The position numbers and the translations under genes are program-made. The notes beneath the pieces are model-generated. The model saw only the letters and a list, made by a program, of their open reading frames with translations. It was not told where the DNA came from and did no database searches. DNA of 15,409 nucleotides, taken from NCBI GenBank assembly GCA_015523055.1, contig WALD01000003.1, positions 1-15,409 of the forward strand, given 5' to 3'. This DNA is from Candidatus Altarchaeota archaeon. GTDB taxonomy: Archaea; Altiarchaeota; Altiarchaeia; IMC4; QMZM01. Positions 5,788 to 13,249 of this stretch are shown here, piece by piece. Position 1 is the stretch's first letter; each line of letters starts with the position of its first letter.

Positions 5788-8599
5788 TGTGAAGAAAAAA
5801 GGATATGCAATGCTGTTGGACTCAATAGTAGCACTGACCTTCATTCTGATGATAGGCATACTCATAGCGCATTTCTATCAGCCGAAGATCTCTCAGACAT
5901 CCATCGTCGCCTATAAGAACCTCCATTATGTCTCTGAGGATATCCTCGACGTTCTTAACAAAAAAGGAATTCTTGACAAGATAGGCACTGAATGGGCCCT
6001 CTCTAATGGGAGTATCAATTCAACTCATTTTGAGAATGCTACCAATCTATCCAAAGAATACATGAACCAACTGATCCCGGCAAACATTGGTTATAGGGTT
6101 ACGGTTGATGAAACAGTGCTGTATGACTCTGATCTGGATAATGCCTCTAATAGAACCAGAGAGTCTGATTCCACAACAAAGACCTATGCTTCAAGGCTCC
6201 TTGCCGGCTATGCAGCAGGCCTCCCCATACTTGGCCATGTAGCAAGGGCTTTTCTGACGAACATAAAGGAGAAGGAGACATCAAGCTATGCCTACTTCGG
6301 TGGTTTTGTGGGTCAGGGAAATCTGACCAGCAGCCTGACCCTCCCTGCAAGCATGGACTCGGTGAAGCGGGCATATATCGAGATGACAGCAGGAAGTGAA
6401 TTCGAATTATTTGTGAATGACCTGTCCTGCGGCACCTTTACACCAACCCTAAGCGGGGAGAATATAACTGCAAATGTTAAAGAGTATATCCCGGCACCAT
6501 GGAATTACTTTAGTTCAGGAAACAATGATATCCGGATAAGATTCACCGGAGACGACCTCTCAGAGCAGTACATCGGGGGCGGTTTTATCAGGGTTACCTA
6601 TAATACCTCTGAGATGGACACCGCTCATGCATCCACCACAAGCAGGTATTATTTTCCAGGTATAGACGGTATGATAAACATATACTCCTCATTCTATGTC
6701 CCGGGAACCCTTGATTCCATGGATATACATCTAAAATTCCTCAACAACTATACGACCTATCTCACTGTCGGAGATACCGTTGTTCTCAATACATCAGGCA
6801 GTGATAGTAACCAAACAATTGATCTGAACGACACCTATCTGAAGGGGGTCTTTGGCGGCTACCCGGCCACCTTCAGTGAGAATACCATTCCAATAAGGAT
6901 GGGTATAGAAAATGTTTCATACATGGTGAATGTAACCGGAAATGCAGATGTTATCCTTATAACCGACCTCTCCGGAAGCATGTCATGGTGTCTGGATGGG
7001 GAGAAGAAGTCGTGGAAATGCACCGATGTTGATGGGATTAACCCCCAGAGGCTGGAACTGGCAAAGAAACTGGATAAGGAATTCGTTGATATAATCCTTA
7101 ACGGCTCTGGCAACAGGCTTGGTCTGGTCAGCTATAGCGATAGTACCCGAAGCACCCATGACCTGAGTACCAATGCAGTCTCTCTAAAGACACAGATTGA
7201 TCAATACTCTGCTGGTGGAGGCACATGTGTCTGCTGTGCGATAAGGGAGGCAAGGCTGATGCTTGAAGGGCAGAGCAACGAATCCAGGCAGAAATTCATT
7301 ATAGTTATGACGGATGGAATTCCAAACCAGAAATGTGATATGCTGGACGAGAACGATACCAGTGGCTCTAACTACTGCTACTGCTGCAAATACAGCTACG
7401 GCGGCGGGGATTCTCATCCATCCTGTTTGGGCCAGTATACCTATGCTGCATGTGATGATGAATGGTGGGTCAATGATTGGTGGTATGATTGCTGCTATTA
7501 CCCCCCGGCGGCGTGGTGTAATTCGTGGGTGACCGGCTGGTATGATTCCGATTGTGGCGATATTATTGATAAGGTAGCAGTTTCACAGGCAATAAACGAC
7601 TCCTGCAAGGCACATAATGATGTAAATGCCACATTACATTCTATTGGGTTTATCACCCCATCGGTTCTCTCGAATTGTCCTGAAACCAACAACACACTCC
7701 TGCAAATAGCAGCATGTGGAAACGGCTCTTCCTATATAAGTACCAATGTTACAGAGCTTGAGAATATCTATAGGAGCATTGCCCAGGGGGTGGTGGATCT
7801 GAGCTATAAAGCGCAGATAGGGTTAGTGACCGGTGATATAACGACCTCCAGATTATATAACCCGGAATCATATATTGAATTCAACTATACCCCCCCAGAA
7901 TCTAACATCCTGAGTTATGGAGAAATTACCCTGAGCCAGGATACAGAACTATTTAATGAGTCAGAGAATTGTACCGGTAATGTATTCGTTACAGAAAAGG
8001 CAACAGTAACTGATGCAAAGGTTACCTCCTATTCTGCGGAGCACTGGACTCATGAATTATATGTCAAAGGCTCCAGAAAATACTACCTTGGGGACTATGG
8101 AAGTGATTATCTCCGGCTTGGAGACCCCTACATTGTTCAGATACCCGATCCCCCTGGAAATCTAATCCCCGGGGAGCAGAATGAGATAATAATCAAAACC
8201 GGGGATTCTCCGGATGATGATAAGGGATGCTCCATTGACGATAGAGCGATCTATACAATAAGATTGCACAGTGGAGTCGGTTATGGTGATGTCTTCTCCA
8301 AAAAGGAGGGCTGTAACTGGACAATTCAGTTTGAGGATGACAGCGAGTCGAGCCTTAAAATTCCCGGCGATTATAATGGAACCAATGAATGCTCCTTTAG
8401 GGAGGGAAACATAACCTATAACAAGCAGGACGCCATAGATGATGCAGTATACAGATTACTCAGCTCACTGGACTCTAATGAAAACGATAAACTGGACATA
8501 AAATTCGATTCAACCATGCTTAAATTCTCCTTCACGAGGTCGGGAGGAGTAAGGTCTCTCTGGGGGCCGGTGAATTTCAAATTGATAATGTGGATGTAA
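5762..8599 (+). CDS. Large class III signal pilin-like protein with VWA domain and Cys-rich insert
   Basis: Up to 945 residues. KKKG then YAMLLDS and a hydrophobic helix (about 17-37) form a class III prepilin-like signal, with cleavage after G14. The ATG at 5762 lies inside the 29-bp repeat. A GTG at 5789 would give a tighter leader (MKKKG) and is a fair alternative. Residues about 175-395 look like β-sandwich material. A VWA domain follows with a complete MIDAS: D402-L-S404-G-S406, T488 and D518 (MTDG). Between the D518 strand and the next helix sits a Cys/Trp/Tyr-rich insert (525-598). The last 290 residues are β-rich and unassigned. There are 29 Asn-X-Ser/Thr sites. VWA domains bind protein ligands through the metal; on a pilin-like anchor this suggests a tip adhesin, as inference. 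The next gene starts 1 base after the stop. Confidence 0.85.
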   Translation: MITNSDNKIVKKKGYAMLLDSIVALTFILMIGILIAHFYQPKISQTSIVAYKNLHYVSEDILDVLNKKGILDKIGTEWALSNGSINSTHFENATNLSKEYMNQLIPANIGYRVTVDETVLYDSDLDNASNRTRESDSTTKTYASRLLAGYAAGLPILGHVARAFLTNIKEKETSSYAYFGGFVGQGNLTSSLTLPASMDSVKRAYIEMTAGSEFELFVNDLSCGTFTPTLSGENITANVKEYIPAPWNYFSSGNNDIRIRFTGDDLSEQYIGGGFIRVTYNTSEMDTAHASTTSRYYFPGIDGMINIYSSFYVPGTLDSMDIHLKFLNNYTTYLTVGDTVVLNTSGSDSNQTIDLNDTYLKGVFGGYPATFSENTIPIRMGIENVSYMVNVTGNADVILITDLSGSMSWCLDGEKKSWKCTDVDGINPQRLELAKKLDKEFVDIILNGSGNRLGLVSYSDSTRSTHDLSTNAVSLKTQIDQYSAGGGTCVCCAIREARLMLEGQSNESRQKFIIVMTDGIPNQKCDMLDENDTSGSNYCYCCKYSYGGGDSHPSCLGQYTYAACDDEWWVNDWWYDCCYYPPAAWCNSWVTGWYDSDCGDIIDKVAVSQAINDSCKAHNDVNATLHSIGFITPSVLSNCPETNNTLLQIAACGNGSSYISTNVTELENIYRSIAQGVVDLSYKAQIGLVTGDITTSRLYNPESYIEFNYTPPESNILSYGEITLSQDTELFNESENCTGNVFVTEKATVTDAKVTSYSAEHWTHELYVKGSRKYYLGDYGSDYLRLGDPYIVQIPDPPGNLIPGEQNEIIIKTGDSPDDDKGCSIDDRAIYTIRLHSGVGYGDVFSKKEGCNWTIQFEDDSESSLKIPGDYNGTNECSFREGNITYNKQDAIDDAVYRLLSSLDSNENDKLDIKFDSTMLKFSFTRSGGVRSLWGPVNFKLIMWM

Positions 8600-8600
8600 G

Positions 8601-9254
8601 ATGAATAAGGTAATAATCGGAATATTGGTGGTACTGGGAATTGTCCTGACCGGGGTATATTTCGGGGGGAAGCCAGATGGGCCGGTAGCAACCACAACCA
8701 TCCCTGAAAGCACGACTACTCCAGCAACAACTGCCATGACCCTTCCTGAAACCACAGATGTAAGGCCAGAAACCACGACTGTAAGCAGCACAACAACCAT
8801 TCCCACAACCACAACCTCAATCCGGGGAGAATGTACCCGGGACAGGGACTGCATCATAACCGGGAATTTTAACCAGACCTGTGCAATAGATGGCTTTAAA
8901 ACCAGAGATGATGTATGGAAAGAGGAGTACAAATGTTTAAAGAAGGCTACCTGTTCTTGCATAGGGGGGGAATGTCGATGGAAAACCGGCAAGGAATATG
9001 ACGGGTGCATGCTTGAGCTGTTTCCAGATTATTGCACTTCCGATTCAGATTGCATCCCCGAGCAGTGCTGTCATCCTGATTCATGTGTAAATAAGAAATT
9101 TGAGCAGGACTGCTCTGGAACTGCATGTACGGCAGAATGCAGGAAGGGAACCATGGACTGCGGTTGTGGAAAATGCGCGTGCATAGACGGTAGGTGTATG
9201 GTGCTCTGGAGGAGAGACAGGACTTGCCGTGACATTGTTGTCCGGGTACTATAA
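8601..9254 (+). CDS. Membrane-anchored Thr-stalk protein with two Cys-rich modules
   Basis: A 217-residue protein whose ATG lies 1 base after the VWA stop. Residues 4-22 are a hydrophobic anchor or signal without a lipobox Cys. Residues about 30-74 are a mucin-like stalk with about 21 Thr plus Pro/Ser, likely O-glycosylated. Two Cys-rich modules follow with matching ends. Module 1 runs from C78-TRDRD-C84 to CSCIGGEC (118-125). Module 2 runs from C145-TSDSD-C151 to CACIDGRC (192-199). I count 22 Cys in the last 140 residues, which points to disulfide knots or metal sites outside the cell. Such CTxDxDC modules occur in secreted proteins of several archaeal groups, function unknown. Its place between two pilin-like genes suggests a surface partner of the filament. 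The anchor is not a class III signal, so it is probably not a filament subunit. Confidence 0.7.
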   Translation: MNKVIIGILVVLGIVLTGVYFGGKPDGPVATTTIPESTTTPATTAMTLPETTDVRPETTTVSSTTTIPTTTTSIRGECTRDRDCIITGNFNQTCAIDGFKTRDDVWKEEYKCLKKATCSCIGGECRWKTGKEYDGCMLELFPDYCTSDSDCIPEQCCHPDSCVNKKFEQDCSGTACTAECRKGTMDCGCGKCACIDGRCMVLWRRDRTCRDIVVRVL

Positions 9255-9272
9255 CATCCAACATCCAGCAAG

Positions 9273-10730
9273 ATGAAATCCAAACCAATGAACCGGAGGG
9301 GATTCTTTTTCACCATAGGGATACTTATCTTCATAATCCCTCTGATATTCCTGCTGTCCTACTACACGGAATCCTCAAAGACCAGAACCTCGGATTCGAT
9401 CACAAAACTAAGGTGCGATGAACTCCATTATCTGGTTGAGGATATAAAGAAAGATATGGAAAGAGCTGTGGTAATCTTCGGGAGAAGGGCGGCTCTTCAT
9501 GCTACCGGGTGGGTGGTTGACAACAAACCCCTTGCTAATTACACCTTCAACTGCAACAGCAACTGCGGATTAGACTGTGATAAATTCTCCTATGGTGTGA
9601 ATGGTTCTGAAGCAGCAATAGCAGAGCTGGTTGTCTGCGGAACCCTGAACGGCACAAACGTTACCTATATGCTAAACCACACCATCAGGGAGTGGATTGA
9701 CAGAATAGAGCTGCACGGCAAGGAGATGCACTTTGATGTCAATATAACCCTTATGAATATCTCCATCATTCCGATAAATGCATGGGAATTCTCTACAATC
9801 ATCTGGAGCAACCTGAGAATTACCGATGACTCCGGAACATGCTCTTACAGGGAGACTCCGGTAATGGTCATGTCAAATACATCCATAGTGGGAATTGAAG
9901 ACCCTCTCTATCCATTGAATACCCTCGGAAGGGTTACAAAGTATATCCAGAACTGCAGCACAGACCTCGGTATAACCTATGGAGAGGTCAGTGGTGAGGA
10001 CTGGGAGGGTGAGGGAAATGCAACAGGAACTGCTGTTCTATTCTCAACCGTGGAGGGGAATTCAACCTATTGCTCTGACAGGGGTGAAGAACTGAATGAC
10101 GAAATTCTTGTCATAGATACAGCCTTCGGAAACTGCGACGATCTGGGCGATTCATGTTATAATATATCAGAAAGCTACCATTTTGCCGGAATCGTGGACT
10201 ACAAAAAGAACGACCCGGATCACAGCCTTATCGGAAAATGTAATGTAAGTATTCCATGGCTGTGGGGTACTGGAGATGTTGGAGTGTCCGATGGAGACTG
10301 CATATTCTTCATCAACCTTGGAGAGATCCACAGGCTCGGCAACGGGACAGGATTTGAGAATTTCTCGGCCATATCCAGCTGTTACCGAATGAGTAACTCA
10401 AGCCCATATTCAGTGAATTGTTCAGCCCAGTATCCGGACGGACCCTCCTTCTTCGACAGGCTTGATGGCAACTATAATCTGTCGCAGAAATACAGGAACC
10501 AGGCGAATTCAACCTTCGGGAATCCCTCAATAGGCATAGAAACCCTGATAAACCCGGATAATCTGGAATACTACGGAATTCCGGTTAATGATACAGCAAG
10601 CTGGGTTGATTACCTCTACTGGAAGAATTCTCCCGGGAATAAGGTGTGTGGGGTCTGTCTTACAGAAGATCACAGATTCAGGCTGGACTGCCAGCATCTA
10701 TTATTCTACAATCTGACTATCTGCAATTAA
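9273..10730 (+). CDS. Large Cys-rich pilin-like protein
   Basis: A 485-residue protein with a prepilin-like N-terminus: basic MKSKPMNRRG, then FFFTIG and a hydrophobic helix to about residue 30, with likely cleavage after G10. The ATG at 9288 would give a shorter leader (MNRRG) and is equally plausible. The rest is extracellular in style, with 21 Asn-X-Ser/Thr sites and about 18 Cys. A cluster NCNSNCGLDC lies near residue 93, and a VCGVC pair lies near the C-terminus. I recognise no named domain. The stretch YPDGPSFFDRLDGNY through IGIETLINPDNLEY looks like a conserved block seen in archaeal surface proteins, though I cannot name it. It follows the Thr/Cys-rich gene by 18 bases, so it belongs to the same transcription unit. 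A role as minor pilin or pilus-associated adhesin is inferred. Confidence 0.7.
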   Translation: MKSKPMNRRGFFFTIGILIFIIPLIFLLSYYTESSKTRTSDSITKLRCDELHYLVEDIKKDMERAVVIFGRRAALHATGWVVDNKPLANYTFNCNSNCGLDCDKFSYGVNGSEAAIAELVVCGTLNGTNVTYMLNHTIREWIDRIELHGKEMHFDVNITLMNISIIPINAWEFSTIIWSNLRITDDSGTCSYRETPVMVMSNTSIVGIEDPLYPLNTLGRVTKYIQNCSTDLGITYGEVSGEDWEGEGNATGTAVLFSTVEGNSTYCSDRGEELNDEILVIDTAFGNCDDLGDSCYNISESYHFAGIVDYKKNDPDHSLIGKCNVSIPWLWGTGDVGVSDGDCIFFINLGEIHRLGNGTGFENFSAISSCYRMSNSSPYSVNCSAQYPDGPSFFDRLDGNYNLSQKYRNQANSTFGNPSIGIETLINPDNLEYYGIPVNDTASWVDYLYWKNSPGNKVCGVCLTEDHRFRLDCQHLLFYNLTICN

Positions 10731-10734
10731 CAAC

Positions 10735-10741
10735 GCTTATA
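10735..10741 (+). promoter_or_regulatory. Possible TATA box of the assembly-machine genes
   Basis: CTTATAT lies in the 38-base gap before the ATG at 10769, centred about 30 bases upstream. Transcription would then start a few bases before the ATG. It could give the ATPase/platform genes a promoter separate from the pilin genes. The match is weaker than those at 1498 and 4361. Confidence 0.35.
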
Positions 10742-10768
10742 TCTCTGAAAACAATAATTCTTAATAGG

Positions 10769-11695
10769 ATGGAACTGCTCAAGGGGAAGCACCTCGTTCC
10801 AAAAAGCAGCGAGGATTTTTTCAAGTTATGCAGGAAACTTGGAAATTTTACGGGGGTGATGAGACTCCTTGGCGACATACATGGGAATTTTTACAGGGCT
10901 GATATGCTTATAGACAACGGCTATGTAGTCTCTGCATCATTCGAGAACATAACCACCCGGGAGATACTATTTAAGGAAGCCGCACTTAAAATGATTCAGA
11001 AAAAACTGGCAGGCTCAGTAGGCAACCTGGAGATATATGAATTCAACAAAGCAGAATTGAATTCTACAAAGAAGGAGAATAAAGAGGCTGCCCTTTCATC
11101 ACCCGTTGATATAAGAAATCTTGACATGCAGGTCAAATCAATAGGCAAGAAAAATGTTGTGGAGGGTAGGAGTCTCGGAATAATTGACCGGCTCTACTCC
11201 GGTGTTCCAGTATCCAGGCTGCCAAGGAGGGAGAAGGAGGTGATGGAGAAAAGGCTGAGAGACCCACGGATTAAAAGAGAGCTGGAATCCAGGGGAGTGA
11301 AGGCTAATATGGAGGGTCTTGCCAGAATGGTAAAGGGCATGGAAGGCATAGACATACAGGCCCTGAAGAAGAAGATTGAGGTTAAGGAGGAGCTGAAAAG
11401 GAGAAGACAGGAGACGGATAAACAAATAGCTGATAGATTCTCAAAGATTGGCAGGGGTGATGAAAATAAGGAGTATAAAGCCCAGAAAGGCACTGTAAAG
11501 ACATCTATCGACAAACTATTTGAGCTTGTGAAAAAATATAACCGGCTGAAGATAAGTGACAGCCTTGCCAGGAGATTGAATGTGAGCAGGACACAGATTG
11601 AGGAATGGTGTATAATTCTTGAGGACCACGACCTAATTGAACTTCATTATCCAACGATAGGAGAGCCTGAGGCAAGGCTTGTCCAAAAAACATGA
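10769..11695 (+). CDS. DUF2226-like cytoplasmic protein with C-terminal winged helix
   Basis: The frame is open further upstream, but the ATG at 10769 is preferred. It clears the end of the previous gene, follows a TATA-like site, and begins recognisable protein; 308 residues result. Residues 1-90 (LGNFTGVMRLLG, then NGYVVSASFENIT) resemble archaeal DUF2226. The middle (about 105-240) is charged and probably helical, rich in Lys/Glu/Arg. Residues 242-305 are a winged helix: SIDKLFELVKKYNRLKISD, LNVSRTQIEEW, and ILEDHDLIELHYPTIGEP. It has no signal or membrane segment, so it is cytoplasmic. Its last bases overlap the ATPase start (ATGA), which implies a linked job: an accessory to the secretion ATPase, or a regulator sensing pilus state. 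The family is uncharacterised, so the function is not known. Confidence 0.75.
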   Translation: MELLKGKHLVPKSSEDFFKLCRKLGNFTGVMRLLGDIHGNFYRADMLIDNGYVVSASFENITTREILFKEAALKMIQKKLAGSVGNLEIYEFNKAELNSTKKENKEAALSSPVDIRNLDMQVKSIGKKNVVEGRSLGIIDRLYSGVPVSRLPRREKEVMEKRLRDPRIKRELESRGVKANMEGLARMVKGMEGIDIQALKKKIEVKEELKRRRQETDKQIADRFSKIGRGDENKEYKAQKGTVKTSIDKLFELVKKYNRLKISDSLARRLNVSRTQIEEWCIILEDHDLIELHYPTIGEPEARLVQKT

Positions 11696-13248
11696 ATAAA
11701 ATGGTTGAAAAAAAAGAATCCGGGAACAAAGGAAGAAAGGAAAAGGTAATTGAATCATATGAGATTGAGTCGGATAAGGTAAGGACCGGGGTAAACATTC
11801 TGGAGAGGAATCATGTCCCCTACTATCAACTGATAATCCCTGAAGTGGATATTGCAACATCTGCCCTTCTGGATGACATCAAGGAAAGGCTTATTGGTGC
11901 AATGGAGATAAGCTCCTCTGAGGTGTTTGATCCGGATCTTATGGAAGAGTTAAAGAGGAAATTCAGAGAGAACGCAAGGACTCTCTTGACGGAGGAGCTT
12001 CCGGACCTGGGTGATGATGTCAAGGAAAATTTCATCATAAACCTGATCCATGAGCTTCTCGGTCTTGGCAATATAGAATTCCTTCTGGATGATGAGCACA
12101 TAGAGGAGATAGTCATAAACTCCGCAAGGGAGCCAATAAGGATATACCACAAAAAATATGGGTGGTTACAGACCAACCTTATGCCTGAATCAGAGATGCA
12201 GATTCTTAATTATGCCAATACCATCGGAAGGAGGGTCGGCAGGGAGATCACTTCTCTAAATCCACTCCTTGATGCCCATCTTGTTACAAAGGACAGGGTC
12301 AATGCAGTCCTTACACCCATTTCAACCAAGGGAAATACTATAACTATAAGGAAATTTGCCAGAGACCCATGGACTATTACGGATTTTATCAAGAACAAAA
12401 CCATCAGCTCTGAGGTTTCTGCCCTTATATGGCTCGCGATACAGTACGAGATGAATATCCTTATATCCGGGGGTACGGGCTCCGGAAAGACGTCATTCCT
12501 TAATGTCTGTATGCCCTTCATCCCCCCGAATCACAGAATTATCTCAATTGAAGACACAAGGGAATTGCAGTTACCCAAATTCCTCTACTGGTGTCCTTTA
12601 ACAACAAGAGAGCCGAATCCTGAGGGCAAGGGAGAGGTCTCAATGCTTGACCTCGTTGTAAATTCATTAAGAATGAGGCCTGACAGGATCATAATGGGGG
12701 AAATCAGGAAACAGAGAGAGGCAGAGGTTCTCTTTGAGGCCATGCATACCGGCCACTCGGTTTATGGAACCCTGCACGCAGATACCTGTGCACAGACCCT
12801 GACAAGGCTGACAAACCCACCGATTAACATCCCGGAAAGTATGCTTGATTCCGTGCATCTGAATGTTGTGATGTTCAGGGACAGGAGACGAGGAATAAGA
12901 CGAGCATACGAGGTTGGAGAATTCATCCCCAGCATGGATCAGAACAGGAAGATAAGATTTGATCCAAAGCTACTCTATCGATGGAATCCAAAGAAGGACA
13001 CCATAGATCTTCTTGTTAAACCCGAAGAGATTGACCTCTACGAGAAGATCGGCTCACATACGGGATTTGACGTGAAGGAGATACAGGAGGAGATAGACAT
13101 GAAGAAGAAAATCCTTGAATGGCTCCTGAAGAACAACATACGGCAGGTAGACGATGTTGGACAGATACTGAACCGATACTATGTGGATATAGATACAGTG
13201 ATCAAGGTCGTCAACAGGGGAGGTAACCCCAAGAAACTATTGGACTAA
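11692..13248 (+). CDS. Secretion ATPase of archaeal pilus system (TadA/FlaI/VirB11-like)
   Basis: A 518-residue hexameric-type secretion ATPase. Residues 1-about 240 are the N-terminal domain, with RVNAVLTPIS and TIRKF shortly before the ATPase core. The core has Walker A GGTGSGKTS at 260-268 (K266), the Asp box IEDTREL at 286-292, Walker B ending IIMGEIR (E337), and the His box HTGHSVYGTLHAD from 352. All catalytic residues are present, so it should hydrolyse ATP at the inner face of the membrane to drive subunit insertion through the platform proteins encoded next. The ATG at 11692 overlaps the previous stop; an ATG at 11701 is also possible. The following gene starts 1 base after its stop. 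Pilus assembly fits better than an archaellum, because no archaellin or arl accessory genes are present. Confidence 0.93.
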   Translation: MNKMVEKKESGNKGRKEKVIESYEIESDKVRTGVNILERNHVPYYQLIIPEVDIATSALLDDIKERLIGAMEISSSEVFDPDLMEELKRKFRENARTLLTEELPDLGDDVKENFIINLIHELLGLGNIEFLLDDEHIEEIVINSAREPIRIYHKKYGWLQTNLMPESEMQILNYANTIGRRVGREITSLNPLLDAHLVTKDRVNAVLTPISTKGNTITIRKFARDPWTITDFIKNKTISSEVSALIWLAIQYEMNILISGGTGSGKTSFLNVCMPFIPPNHRIISIEDTRELQLPKFLYWCPLTTREPNPEGKGEVSMLDLVVNSLRMRPDRIIMGEIRKQREAEVLFEAMHTGHSVYGTLHADTCAQTLTRLTNPPINIPESMLDSVHLNVVMFRDRRRGIRRAYEVGEFIPSMDQNRKIRFDPKLLYRWNPKKDTIDLLVKPEEIDLYEKIGSHTGFDVKEIQEEIDMKKKILEWLLKNNIRQVDDVGQILNRYYVDIDTVIKVVNRGGNPKKLLD

Positions 13249-13249
13249 A

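Noticed and set aside
5607..5834. Minus-strand frame with repeated Ser-Leu-Leu-Val motifs
   Set aside because: The repetition is only the 29-bp repeat read backwards; no start signal or family resemblance.
8510..9010. 166-residue minus-strand frame rich in Val/Ser
   Set aside because: It is the reverse of the Thr-codon stalk; composition is low-complexity and it spans two well-supported plus-strand genes.
10646..10768. Longer N-terminus for the DUF2226-like gene
   Set aside because: It would overlap the previous gene by 85 bases, reads unlike a protein start, and the ATG at 10769 follows a TATA-like site.
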